64,000 nucleotides of DNA from JAFCUW01 sp049898325 (GTDB lineage Bacteria; Pseudomonadota; Gammaproteobacteria; Burkholderiales; Burkholderiaceae_D). The position numbers and the translations under genes were made by a program. The notes beneath the pieces were generated by a model. The model ran no database searches, was not told the DNA's origin, and saw nothing but the letters and a program-made list of their open reading frames with translations. Positions within the stretch are counted from its first letter, which is position 1. Each line of letters starts with the position of its first letter. Below, piece after piece: positions 52,990 through 62,061 of this stretch. The stretch is from contig NZ_JAFCXL010000013.1 of assembly GCF_049898325.1 (NCBI RefSeq), forward strand, positions 1 through 64,000, given 5' to 3'.

Positions 52990-53748
52990 TCAGTTGCGGC
53001 GCGGGTTGTCCGGCCGGTCGTCGCGGTGATTCGGCACGCCGTCGCCATCGCGGTCACGGTCGTTGCGGTTGGGGATGCCGTCACGGTCGTTGTCGCGCCG
53101 GCCGTTGTGTTCGAGACGGTCGGGCACACCGTCGCGGTCACGGTCGCGGCCATGCTCGAAGCGGTCGGGGATGCCGTCGTGGTCGCGGTCACGCCCGTTG
53201 CGCGCCGACCAGCGTGGCTGATCGAAGAACCAGCGGCCATCGCGCTCGATCCACTGGGGCCGCGAGTACACATAGCCGGGACGCTCGGCGACCCAGACAC
53301 CCTGGGTCCACTGGTAGCGGTTGCCACGCCAGTCCCAGTAGCCCGGTTGCCATACATAGCCGTTGCGGCTGGCGGGCACGCGCTCGTAGCGGGGCGCTGG
53401 CGGGGCGATGCGCACGGCGTCGTAGCGTTCCGCCGCGGCCTGCACCCAGCCGCCCGACTGCAGGCGGTAGCCGCCGCCGTCGCGCACCCATTCGTTGGCA
53501 CGGTACTGGTAGCCGTCGCGTGACGATTCCCAGTGGCCCGCCGCCCAGACGTGGCGGCGGCCGTCCCAGTTCCAGTAGCCGGGCGCCCACACATAGCCGC
53601 GGCGCGCCGCTGGCACGCTTTCGAAGCGCGGCGCCGGCGGCGCGGTGTTGATGACCAGGCTCACGCCCGACTGCGCCATCGAGGGCAGTGGCAGCCAGGC
53701 GGCGGCGCTGATGGCGATCAGGGCGGCGATATTGAGTGTGCGTTTCAT
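52990..53748 (-). CDS. Exported YXWGXW-repeat protein with calcium-type Asp repeats
   Basis: 252 residues. A signal peptide (MKRTLNIAALIAISAAAWLP, cleavage near SMA-QS) is followed by tandem aromatic repeats of the YVWAPGYWNWDG / YVWQPGYWDWRG type, as in YXWGXW/BcpO proteins. The last 75 residues are runs of D-x-D-x-D-G-x-P (DRDHDGIPDRFEH, DRDRDGVPDRLEH, DRDGDGVPNHRDD), typical of thrombospondin type-3 calcium repeats. It is probably a periplasmic or surface protein. The ATG has GGAGAG upstream. It ends at a strong terminator. Confidence 0.82.
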   Translation of the reverse strand: MKRTLNIAALIAISAAAWLPLPSMAQSGVSLVINTAPPAPRFESVPAARRGYVWAPGYWNWDGRRHVWAAGHWESSRDGYQYRANEWVRDGGGYRLQSGGWVQAAAERYDAVRIAPPAPRYERVPASRNGYVWQPGYWDWRGNRYQWTQGVWVAERPGYVYSRPQWIERDGRWFFDQPRWSARNGRDRDHDGIPDRFEHGRDRDRDGVPDRLEHNGRRDNDRDGIPNRNDRDRDGDGVPNHRDDRPDNPRRN

Positions 53749-53902
53749 GTCTTCTCTCCGGTGGTGATGCGATGAGATCAATATAACGATCGCCCCGGCA
53801 ATTTTCGCCATTTGATGCAGTTGCTTACAACTGAAACAGCTGCGTGCAAGTGTGCGCAGATGTGCGCTGCGGCGCGCAAATGCGCCAATGCCAGCCAGAT
53901 CC

Positions 53903-54151
53903 TCAGCCGCGCGGCGCGCCCGCGGCCCGCGCCAGCGCCCGTTCATTTTCCAGCGAGCGCATTTTCTGCTCCGCCGTCAGGCGCTGCGCGCTGACCTTCA
54001 CCACCGCCACCTGGGTCGGCGTGGCGATGCTGCTCTCGCGCAGCGGCGCCTCGTGCGAGCCGGTGGCGGCGCCCGGCAGCATGGCGGCGACACCGATGGC
54101 CAGGCCGGCGGCAAGGGCAAATACGGCTTCGACGTTGTGCAGGATGTTCAT
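53903..54151 (-). CDS. Small protein with N-terminal membrane segment
   Basis: 82 residues with a GAGGAAG ribosome binding site. VFALAAGLAIGVAAMLPGAA (about 10-29) is a single hydrophobic segment, either a signal peptide or an anchor. The remaining 50 residues are polar and Ala-rich with a short charged helix (RLTAEQKMRSLENERALARA). Function is unknown. It is divergent from the PBP-type gene, with about 245 bp between them; that gap shows no clear promoter to me. Confidence 0.6.
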   Translation of the reverse strand: MNILHNVEAVFALAAGLAIGVAAMLPGAATGSHEAPLRESSIATPTQVAVVKVSAQRLTAEQKMRSLENERALARAAGAPRG

Positions 54152-54396
54152 GGTGCTTCCTCTTCAGGTGGGGTGGCGATGGATCCACTGTAAGGGGTGC
54201 GCCGGCACCGCGCCAGCGGCGTGCGACCGGCTGCAGGATCGGCGCGCCGGAATGCACATGGCGGCGACAAAATGCACCGGCCGCACGGCTTTTTCGCCGC
54301 CCCCCGCTAGGGTCCTGCGGGCCTTGCAGGGGTACTGCCGGCTTGCTGTTCCCCTTCAATTGACTGGCCCGCCAGAGCCGGGCCGTACAGGATACT

Positions 54397-57300
54397 ATGG
54401 CTGACTCGATCCGTAGCGTGTTGCAGGCAGTCGACGCGCGCAGGGTGGCGTGGCGGCGCCGCCGCAACCTGGGCGCGGCGGCGCCGCCGGCCGCGCGCGG
54501 CGATGTCGTGACCGGCGCCATGCGCGCCATGGCGGGACGCTGGCGAGCGCCTGGCGCGGCCGCCATCATTGCCGGGGCCGGGATGCTGGCGGCCGCCGCC
54601 GGCGCTGTCGTCATCGTGCGCCACGCACAGGCGCTGGCCGCTGCCGCTGCCGTTGCCACATCCACATCCACGTCCACATCCACGTCCACGCCCACTGCCG
54701 CGGTCGAGCCGACGGCCGCGCCGCGCCCGCTGCCGCAATTGCAGGCGCTCGTGCCGGGCGCCGCGCTGACCGTGCCGGCTGACGGCGCCATCGCCATCGA
54801 GCGCCACGGCGCGGCCAGCGTGCTCGTGCTCGGCGCCGGCAGCGTCGCCGCGCCGCCCGTGCGCGTCGACCTGTGCCAGCAGATGCGTGAGCACGGCGCT
54901 GGCGCCGGCGCGCTGGTGCCGCTGCGGATCGGCTACGACTTCGCCGCGCTTTCCCGCTGGGTCGGCGACGGCGCCGCACCTGGCCTGCGCGCCGTCGCGC
55001 TCGGTGGCGACGCCACACTGCCGAAGATGGAAATTACCGGCCACGCGCTGGGCGCCGCCGCGCCCCTGCGCCTGCGCTGGCAGGACGCGCCGGCGGCGAC
55101 GGCCTGGGTGGGCGATGCGGGCGATGCGGGCGAGGCCGGCGCGGCCGGCGCGGCTGACAATGCGGGCCAGCGCCGGCGCGCGGGCGAACGCGGCGATGTT
55201 GCACTTGGCACCGACGGCTGGCTGGTGTGGCGGCCGGACGCGGCCATTCACGTCCAGCGCCAGCGCAGCGCCGGCTGCGCGGCCGGGCAGCTCATGCTGC
55301 AGGTGGTGCGCGCCGGCGCCGGCGCCGGCAGCGGCCGTGGCCTGGTGAGCGCCTACGGCGCGGACGGCGCGCTCGTCTCGCGCGCGCTGGCGGCGGGGCG
55401 CTACCAGGTGCCGTCGCTGCTCCCGTCTCGCCTCGAAGACCAGTTCCTGTTCGAGCAGTTGCGCGCGCGCGGCATGGCGCGCCTGGACAGTGCCGGGCTG
55501 GCCGAACTGGCGCCGCGCGACCTGCCGCTGTGGCGTGCCGCGCCGGCAGCGGCGCGTGCCAGCGCGCTGGCCAGCTGGGACCGGGTGGTGCTCGACGACG
55601 GCGCCATCAAGCTGCTCAAGCGGCTCTACCGGATGGCCGACGGCGCCTATGTGCGCGAGCAGGTGCGCGTTTTTAACGGCGAGCGGCGCCTGCTGGCCTG
55701 GCGCCTGCCGCTGGCCACGGGTGCCGGCGCCGACGCCAGCGGCAGCGCCGACGGCCAGTGGCAGGTCAGCGTCGGTGGCGCGCGCGCCGGCCTGACGGCG
55801 GCCATGCCGGCGTCGGCGACGCGGCTGTTCGCATCCGTCGGCCAGGGCTGGCAGGACTGGCGGCGCGTCGACAGCTGGCCGGTTTCAGCTTCGCCTGCCG
55901 CCGACGCCGGCGAAGCCGTGGTGCGGCTGCGCCTGATCCTGGCCCAGCCGGCGCGCGCGGGCCGCAGCGTGCGCCTGATGCTGATCGGCCGCGCCGGCGC
56001 CATCGCCGGCGCCACCGTGCGCCGGCGCCAGGACGTGTGCGACGGCCGCGCCTGTCCAGCAGCCGATGCCGCCCAGTTGCTGGTGCTCGAGCCGCTGCCG
56101 GGCGCGCGCAGCGTGTCACTGGCGGTGACGCCGCTCGACATGGCGGCGCTGGCACTGCCGGGCGACCAGCAGTACCGCCACTTGCGGGTGGTCGCCGGCC
56201 AGCTTGCCTGGCTGTCGCTGCCGCTGCCGCTGCCGCCGGCGCCAGCGCCCGGCGCGGCGGGGCGGTCGCTGGCCGATGCGCCAGCCGCCCCGCCGTTGCT
56301 GGAAGACCGCAACGGCGCGCCCCTGTGGCGTGACGGCGCGCCCACCGCCGCTGCCGTCACCGCCGGCCTGGCCACGCTGCTGGGCGTGCACGCCCAGCAC
56401 GATGCCGGCATCGCCGGCATGCTGGGCCGCCTGCCATCGCCATCGCCCTCGTCCTCGTCCTCCACCGGCGGCCACCGCGCCCGCCTGACCATCGACCTGG
56501 CCTTGCAGGCGGCCACCGACCGCGCCGTCGCCTGCATCGGCATGCGCGCCGGTCGCCTGCACGGCGCGGGCGCCGTTTGCGCGGGCGGCCAGGCGCCGCC
56601 CGCGGGCCGTCACGCCGGCATGGTGATCGTCGACGCCGAGACGGGCGAGATCCTGGCCGCCGCCGGCGCCGGCGGCGCCCCCGTGAACGACGCCAACTGG
56701 CGTGAAGTGCGCGATTTCGACCGCAGCGACCCGGCCCGCAGCCCGCTGCGTCTGCCCGCCCTGCAGCACGACGGCGGCGCCCATGCCAGTCCCGGCTCGA
56801 CCTTCAAGGTGATCACCGCGCTGGGGCTGGAGCAGGCGGCGAAGGATGACGCCCGCATCGACGCCTTGCTGGGCGGCCTGCCGCTGGCGTCGATCAATGA
56901 GCAGGCACGCCGGCGCGGCTTCGCCTTTCAGACCGGGGCGGCCGTCTATCCGACCACGCCGGGCGCCGCGCACGTCACCAATTACAAGGGACTGGACCTG
57001 GACCGGCGCGCCGTCGACGGCCGGCTCGGGATGGCGCAGGCGCTCACCTACAGCCTCAATAGCTGGTTTGCCTGGACCGCCGAGCTGTCCGACCGCAGCC
57101 TGTTCGGCCGCGCCGACGGCGGCGTGCCGGACGTCCAGGCGCTTGAGCCGGGCGCGCTCGACGCCGTGCGGCCGATCGTCGGCATGGCGCGCCGGCTGGG
57201 CTTCGGCAGCCCCATGCGGCTCGACGGCGGCCTGTTGCCAGCCGACTTTCAGTGGGGACGCTGGGACGCGCTGCAGGCCAGCGCCGCGCAGATCGACCCG

Positions 57301-57825
57301 GTGCACAGCCGCCACGAACTGCGCCAGATGGCCATCGGCCTGCGCATGCAGGTGACGCCGCTGCAGATGGCGCTGGCCGCGGCCGCCGTCGGCCAGGGCA
57401 GCATCGTCGCCCCGCGCCTGCTGCAAAGCCTGGACGGCCGCGCCGCCGCGCCGGCCGTCGCCACGCCGGTGGGGGTGCGGCTCGAGCGCATCCGCGCCGG
57501 CATGAAGGGCGTGGTCGACGTCGGCACCGCCGCCGGCGCTTTCGGCGACGCGCGCCTGACGCGGGTGCGGCGCGGCTTGTCCGGCAAGACCGGCACCGCG
57601 CCCACCGGCAGCGGCGATCAGGCCACCGTCTGGTTCACCGGCTGGCTCGAGCCGGGCAGCCTGCCGGGCCAGCGCCACCGGCTGGCGCTGGCGGCGTTCG
57701 TGAGCCACTCGGCCGGCAGCGGCGGCGAACACGCCGCGCCGCTGGTGGCCGCCGTGCTGGCGGCGATGTCGGCCAACGCGGCCGGCCCGCAGATCGTGGC
57801 GAAAGCCGAACAGAGGGGTAAATAG
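54397..57825 (+). CDS. Membrane-anchored penicillin-binding-type transpeptidase with large novel N-terminal region
   Basis: 1142 residues. One membrane segment (about 52-74) follows a basic cytoplasmic tail. A Thr/Ser linker (TSTSTSTSTSTPT) comes from a 6-bp DNA repeat. About 650 residues of mostly beta structure then match no domain I know. The C-terminal 400 residues form a penicillin-binding transpeptidase with all three motifs: S801-T-F-K804, S886-L-N888 and K1064-T-G1066. The usual class B N-terminal PBP-dimer domain is not recognisable, and the length is almost twice that of PBP2 or FtsI. It is not near division or rod-shape genes but heads a unit of unusual proteins. It should cross-link peptidoglycan, or bind it, on the periplasmic side. 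Confidence 0.82.
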   Translation: MADSIRSVLQAVDARRVAWRRRRNLGAAAPPAARGDVVTGAMRAMAGRWRAPGAAAIIAGAGMLAAAAGAVVIVRHAQALAAAAAVATSTSTSTSTSTPTAAVEPTAAPRPLPQLQALVPGAALTVPADGAIAIERHGAASVLVLGAGSVAAPPVRVDLCQQMREHGAGAGALVPLRIGYDFAALSRWVGDGAAPGLRAVALGGDATLPKMEITGHALGAAAPLRLRWQDAPAATAWVGDAGDAGEAGAAGAADNAGQRRRAGERGDVALGTDGWLVWRPDAAIHVQRQRSAGCAAGQLMLQVVRAGAGAGSGRGLVSAYGADGALVSRALAAGRYQVPSLLPSRLEDQFLFEQLRARGMARLDSAGLAELAPRDLPLWRAAPAAARASALASWDRVVLDDGAIKLLKRLYRMADGAYVREQVRVFNGERRLLAWRLPLATGAGADASGSADGQWQVSVGGARAGLTAAMPASATRLFASVGQGWQDWRRVDSWPVSASPAADAGEAVVRLRLILAQPARAGRSVRLMLIGRAGAIAGATVRRRQDVCDGRACPAADAAQLLVLEPLPGARSVSLAVTPLDMAALALPGDQQYRHLRVVAGQLAWLSLPLPLPPAPAPGAAGRSLADAPAAPPLLEDRNGAPLWRDGAPTAAAVTAGLATLLGVHAQHDAGIAGMLGRLPSPSPSSSSSTGGHRARLTIDLALQAATDRAVACIGMRAGRLHGAGAVCAGGQAPPAGRHAGMVIVDAETGEILAAAGAGGAPVNDANWREVRDFDRSDPARSPLRLPALQHDGGAHASPGSTFKVITALGLEQAAKDDARIDALLGGLPLASINEQARRRGFAFQTGAAVYPTTPGAAHVTNYKGLDLDRRAVDGRLGMAQALTYSLNSWFAWTAELSDRSLFGRADGGVPDVQALEPGALDAVRPIVGMARRLGFGSPMRLDGGLLPADFQWGRWDALQASAAQIDPVHSRHELRQMAIGLRMQVTPLQMALAAAAVGQGSIVAPRLLQSLDGRAAAPAVATPVGVRLERIRAGMKGVVDVGTAAGAFGDARLTRVRRGLSGKTGTAPTGSGDQATVWFTGWLEPGSLPGQRHRLALAAFVSHSAGSGGEHAAPLVAAVLAAMSANAAGPQIVAKAEQRGK

Positions 57826-57906
57826 GGGCCTGACGAAGCTCTGGCGCGCTGCCCGGCTGTGGCATCATTTCCCTGCTTGCCATGGTGGTACGCGAACGGG
57901 GAAGGT

Positions 57907-59178
57907 ATGCGCCTGCCGGGAACACGGTATCAGGAACACGGCTGGGAACAGGTGCGAAAACTGCTGGGGCAGTGTTCGCTGGAGGCGTGCGCCCATGAAA
58001 TGCTCGAGGCCGGTCTCGGCGGCGGCCTCGATGCCCGTCTCGATGACTACGTCGACGCCACCGCCGCCGCCTTGCGCGCCGGCCGCCGCCTGCCGCGCGC
58101 GACGGCCGACGGCAACAGCTACGGCGAGAGTGTGCTGGAACTGGCGCTCGGCCTGCTGTTCGAGTTGCGCGCCCGGCCCGCCGACTGGCAGGCGTTCGCC
58201 GCCGCGGTGGCGGGCGAACATGCGCGGCTGGGGCCATTCTGGCGGCAAGCGGGCGGCGAAGCGATCCTGCGCAAGAAATTCAACGACATGTACGCGGTCC
58301 TGCGCGACAAGGTCGATGCCGACAATTACGTCGTCGCCTGCGGCCGGCCGTGCAGCGCCAACCGCATGTACGCCTACCGCATGCTCGATACCGCCTACGC
58401 CGACATCGCCCGCCTGTTCGACAGCTGGCGCCAGTTGCCCGACCAGCTCGCTGCCATCCTGGGACGCCCCGTCAGCACCGTTGCCGCGCCCATCGAGGTG
58501 CGGCAGATGAAGTCGATCGGCCAGTGCCAGGGGGCCTGGGTGATCGCCTGGAGCGCCTCGCGCGAGGCGTTCACGGGCGCCGCCGGGCCCCTGCACACGC
58601 GCTCGAAGCGCTTCGCCAGCCTGAAGCAGAGCCCGGACAAGATCGGCGCCATGCTGCGCGAGATCGGCGACTACGAAGAACTGTCGGCCAACCGCGACAG
58701 CAGCTGGGCCCAGGACGCCGCCGACGCCGGTCTCTGGCTGGACGATCTGGCCAGGGTCATCGACGAGTCGGCGGCGGCGGCGCGCTGCGGGCCGGATCGG
58801 ACCCTGGCGCCGGCGCAGGACGGCGCGCACGAGGCCGGGACCGGGGCCGGGTCGGTCGTCGTTTCAGCGCCCCCCGGCTATATGTGGCAAGCGGGCCAGG
58901 GCCACGACGGCGCCAGCCGGGCGGCGCTGGCGATGGCAGCCTGGTCGATGCCGGTGCGGCTGGCGGTATACCTTAAACTGATGGGGCCTTTCGACGATTG
59001 CTACCCGGCCGAATGGCTCGACGGGGCCAGCGGCGAACTGCCCACCATGGCGCAGCTGGCGGCGCGCGAGGCCGTCTCGCTGCCGACCCTGCGCAAACGC
59101 AGGGACGCCGCCATCGCCGCCCTTGGCGCGCTCGCGCCGGCCGGGGGCGCGGGCATCTTGGTCAATCTGGCGCAATGA
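57907..59178 (+). CDS. Protein of unknown function with possible C-terminal helix-turn-helix
   Basis: 423 residues, no signal peptide or membrane segment. It is largely helical. Two conspicuous parts are VDADNYVVACGRPCSANRMYAY (shortened) near the middle and a C-terminal TMAQLAAREAVSLPTLRKRRDAAIAAL, which looks like a helix-turn-helix. The ATG at 57907 has GGGGAAGG directly before it; a GTG lies 48 bases upstream in frame. It is the second gene of the PBP/SPFH/Lon-like unit (81 bp after the first, 13 bp before the third). I cannot assign a family. Confidence 0.55.
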   Translation: MRLPGTRYQEHGWEQVRKLLGQCSLEACAHEMLEAGLGGGLDARLDDYVDATAAALRAGRRLPRATADGNSYGESVLELALGLLFELRARPADWQAFAAAVAGEHARLGPFWRQAGGEAILRKKFNDMYAVLRDKVDADNYVVACGRPCSANRMYAYRMLDTAYADIARLFDSWRQLPDQLAAILGRPVSTVAAPIEVRQMKSIGQCQGAWVIAWSASREAFTGAAGPLHTRSKRFASLKQSPDKIGAMLREIGDYEELSANRDSSWAQDAADAGLWLDDLARVIDESAAAARCGPDRTLAPAQDGAHEAGTGAGSVVVSAPPGYMWQAGQGHDGASRAALAMAAWSMPVRLAVYLKLMGPFDDCYPAEWLDGASGELPTMAQLAAREAVSLPTLRKRRDAAIAALGALAPAGGAGILVNLAQ

Positions 59179-59191
59179 GGAACAGGAGAGC

Positions 59192-59800
59192 ATGGTGAAC
59201 AAACCGACGAACGACACTGCGGCAGCGACAGCCAGGGCGGCGCGCGAGCGCCGGCTGGCGGCGGCCGCGCTGCTGGCGCCGCGCGTGGCGGGCGACTACC
59301 TGCTGCTCGATGACGCCGTCCTGCGCGCGGCCATCGACGGCAGTGGTCCCCTCAGCGCCGGCGAACTGGCCGCGCTGGCCGCCTCGCCGCTGACGCTGCG
59401 CCGTTTCCGCCAACTGGCGCTGAGCGCGCGCGCGGCGAGCCGCACTGTGCCCGGCGCCGGCTGGCACGCCAGCGTCGGCCTGCTGCGCGCGGCCGACAGC
59501 GGCGCCGCGCTGATCACGGTGGAAACGGACGACCGCCACTGGGCGCTGCATTTCCTGGCCCAGGACGGCCACTGGCAGGTGGTGCTCAAGCTCGACGCCG
59601 GCGCGCCGTTCGCCGCCCGCCTGCTCGCTGGCGGCGCCGTGCTGGAAGTGCGCGATGGCGCCGGCGCCATGATCCTGCAGGGGGCGCTCGACCGCGACGG
59701 CGAATGCGAGCAGGCCTGGCCGTTCGACGAAGATCCGGCGCCGCGCCTGCAGCGCCACGGCGCCGGCTTCGCCGTCAGCCTGGCCAGCGGCCACCCATGA
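59192..59800 (+). CDS. Unknown protein in the SPFH/Lon-like unit
   Basis: 202 residues. A helical, Ala/Arg-rich first half is followed by a beta-rich second half (ITVETDDRHWALHFLAQDG, WQVVLKLDAGAPFAARLLAG). There is no catalytic motif, no signal peptide and no cysteine pair. Start: ATG at 59192 with AGGAGAG. Its stop overlaps the next start (ATGA), so the two products are probably needed in fixed ratio. Confidence 0.55.
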   Translation: MVNKPTNDTAAATARAARERRLAAAALLAPRVAGDYLLLDDAVLRAAIDGSGPLSAGELAALAASPLTLRRFRQLALSARAASRTVPGAGWHASVGLLRAADSGAALITVETDDRHWALHFLAQDGHWQVVLKLDAGAPFAARLLAGGAVLEVRDGAGAMILQGALDRDGECEQAWPFDEDPAPRLQRHGAGFAVSLASGHP

Positions 59801-60891
59801 TCGGCCTGTTCAGGCGCACGCTGCGCGCCGCGCCGGTCGACACCTCGGCGCTGGGCGAGCGCGCGCTGGCGATGATGGTGGCGTCCGGCAGCGCCCAGCC
59901 GGGCGGCTGCACGGCCCTGGTGATCGACCCGCAGGGCCGCACGCGCCGCCTCGCCGCCGGCGCCCGCGTCGTCGCCGGCCCCGGCGAGACGGCCTGGCTG
60001 TTCCGCCCGGGGCCGTACCGGATGCAACTGCGCCCGTTCGCCGCGGCCCCGGAAATCGGCCTGCGCCTGTGTTTCGTGATCGACGCACCGGACCCGCACG
60101 CGCACCAGCAGCGCTTCGACCTGTACCTGGCCAGCGAGGTGCAGGGCCGGGTGACGGTGCTGACGGCGGCCGATTTTTTTGTGGCCATCGAAACGGCGGT
60201 GCAACGCGAGCTGGCCCAGGGCAACCTGGCGTTGCCGCCATGCGTCACGCTGGCCGAATGGAACCTGTTCCGGGCGGGGCTGAACCGGCTGCTGTACCTG
60301 CGCCTGGGCGTGACGGTCGACGAATGCCTGCCGGTGGACCTGGCCGGACAGGTCGATTACGCCGCCCAGTTGCGCGCGCGCGCGGCCAGCACGCAGGCGC
60401 TGCCGGCGCAGCTGGCCAGCGCGCCCGCGCCCACGCCGGCGCCGCCCGCTACTGCGCCGGCGCCGGCGCTGGCGGACGCGCAGGCCCTGCGCCGCCTGTT
60501 CCTCGAGTTGCCCTGCCAGATGTGCGCCTTGCGGGTGGCAGTGCTGCCGCGCGGGCAGCAGCTGTTTGCCCATCACCAGTCGCTGCTGCGCCGGCTCGAC
60601 CTGGCCAGCCTGCAGGTAGGCACCATGCCGGCGCTGGCGCTGGCCGCGCCCGGCGCGGTGCTCGATCCGTCCAGGCAGGGCAGGCGCGCGGCCCACGCGC
60701 GGCGCGCCTGCGAAGCGCTCGACGAGCTGTGGGCGCTGCTGGCCCGCCTGCAGGGCGAGGCGGGCGAGGCAGCGGACCTTGCCGCCCTGTTCGACGACGC
60801 CGGCCGCATCGTCGCCAATCTGGAAGCGGACCTTGACGGCCGCCGCGACGTCGACGGCGGCGCCGACGTTCACGTCATGGCGGCGCCATGA
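59797..60891 (+). CDS. SPFH-like protein, possibly scaffold partner
   Basis: 364 residues. The N-terminal 180 residues look like a divergent SPFH/Band-7 domain. TALVIDPQGRTRRLAAGARVV resembles the first SPFH strands, RFDLYLASEVQGRVTVLTAADF the central sheet, and LNRLLYLRLGVTVDECLPVDL the closing helix and strand. Its parts line up in order with the same region of the gene at 62062. A Pro/Ala linker (about 205-226) follows, then a helical region opening with LPCQMC (Cys240, Cys243). No membrane segment is seen. The call rests on pattern only. Confidence 0.45.
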   Translation: MIGLFRRTLRAAPVDTSALGERALAMMVASGSAQPGGCTALVIDPQGRTRRLAAGARVVAGPGETAWLFRPGPYRMQLRPFAAAPEIGLRLCFVIDAPDPHAHQQRFDLYLASEVQGRVTVLTAADFFVAIETAVQRELAQGNLALPPCVTLAEWNLFRAGLNRLLYLRLGVTVDECLPVDLAGQVDYAAQLRARAASTQALPAQLASAPAPTPAPPATAPAPALADAQALRRLFLELPCQMCALRVAVLPRGQQLFAHHQSLLRRLDLASLQVGTMPALALAAPGAVLDPSRQGRRAAHARRACEALDELWALLARLQGEAGEAADLAALFDDAGRIVANLEADLDGRRDVDGGADVHVMAAP

Positions 60892-61919
60892 CGACGCTGC
60901 CCGTTTCGGCGCAAACGCGCAGCCTGCTCGCCGACGGCGCCGTGCTGACGGTGACGGCCACGCGCCGGGCGCGCGCCAACCGCGCCGACATCAAGTGCAG
61001 CGTGGCAGGCGCGCCCGCGCTGGCCGAACGGCTCTCGCAGGTGCTGCGGCTGGCGCGCCACACGGAAGCGCGCTTCGACAGCCGCGACCAGGTGGTGCTC
61101 AGTTTCGACGCCACGCCCGCCGCCGGCGAGCGTGACTGGGAACTGGCCGCGGTGCTGGCCGACCGCATGGTGCGCGGCGTGTATCAACCGCTGGGGCCGG
61201 TGCTGGCGAACGGCTGGTCCGATCAATGGCAGCTGGGCCGCATCGACGGCCACCAGCTGGCGCCGGCACTGATCGACCAGCTGCCGCCCGGCGCCGTGCT
61301 GGGTGGGGCCGCCGGCCTGGCCCACCTGGGCATGCTGACGGGACGCCCCGACCAGGCGAGCGCCGTGTCGAGCGCGCGCACCTGGTTTCCCCTGCATAGC
61401 GGCGGCATCAACGACCGCCTGTGCTGGGTCGAGGTGAGCGTCTATCCGCTCGATGCCGGGGCCGGGGCCGCCGCGGGCGAAGAGGAGGACAGCATCGGCG
61501 TGCCGGGCCTGGACTTGCTGGGGCAGAGCGCGGTGCGCGCGGCGCTGGCGGCAGCGCGCCGCTTCGACGCGCACGGCGTGGGCCGCTGGCGCAGCGTGGT
61601 GCGTTTCGAGACGACCCAGTTCCAGGGTACCTCGTGGGAACTGGCGGCGGTGATGGCCGACCGGCTCGCGCGCGGACGCGAGTGCGTGCCGGTCGGGCGG
61701 ATTCTCGCCAGCGGCTGCTCGGCCGACTGGCAGGCCGGCCGCGTCGACAGCGTCGAGGCGCGCGAGCCGAAGCTGGCGCTGATGCTGGCGCAGGCGGTGG
61801 CGGGCGACCGCCTGCTGGTACCGGCCGCCTGGGAGGGGGCTTTGCCGGACGGATTGCGCGAAGCACTGGCGGCGCGCGGGGCCAGCATCGCCTGCGTCGC
61901 GCGCATCGGCATGATTTGA
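60888..61919 (+). CDS. Duplicated Lon-protease-fold protein (one copy with Ser/Lys dyad)
   Basis: 343 residues made of two copies of the same domain, best seen as ERDWELAAVLADRM (from about 81) and GTSWELAAVMADRL (from 247). The second copy resembles the Lon proteolytic domain: Ser249 in GTSWELA corresponds to GPSAG of Lon. ILASGCSADWQAGRV corresponds to the MTGEI-LRG-V stretch, and Lys295 lies 46 residues after the Ser (43 in E. coli Lon). LLVPAAW resembles the following strand. The first copy has Asp83 in place of Ser and no Lys, so it looks inactive. No AAA+ domain is present, so unfolding would have to come from another protein. It overlaps the previous gene by 4 bp. Confidence 0.55.
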   Translation: MTTLPVSAQTRSLLADGAVLTVTATRRARANRADIKCSVAGAPALAERLSQVLRLARHTEARFDSRDQVVLSFDATPAAGERDWELAAVLADRMVRGVYQPLGPVLANGWSDQWQLGRIDGHQLAPALIDQLPPGAVLGGAAGLAHLGMLTGRPDQASAVSSARTWFPLHSGGINDRLCWVEVSVYPLDAGAGAAAGEEEDSIGVPGLDLLGQSAVRAALAAARRFDAHGVGRWRSVVRFETTQFQGTSWELAAVMADRLARGRECVPVGRILASGCSADWQAGRVDSVEAREPKLALMLAQAVAGDRLLVPAAWEGALPDGLREALAARGASIACVARIGMI

Positions 61920-62061
61920 AAAAACCGCCGCGCCGCCGCCCTGCTAGAATCGAATGGCGGCGCCCGGCGGGTGGTGGCAAGCAAGGGCAAACAGCAACAC
62001 GCCCACCAGGACCAGGCGCCCACGCGGGCGCAGGCCGCATTGATGAACCGGGAGTATCAGT

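Noticed and set aside
54360..54396. TTGACT followed by GATACT before the PBP-type gene
   Set aside because: The spacing is 25 bp, too long for a sigma-70 promoter.
61916..62061. Possible promoter (TTGAAA ... TAGAAT) before the zinc-ribbon/SPFH gene
   Set aside because: The spacing of about 23 bp is poor. The 142-bp gap may hold a promoter, but this pair is not good evidence.
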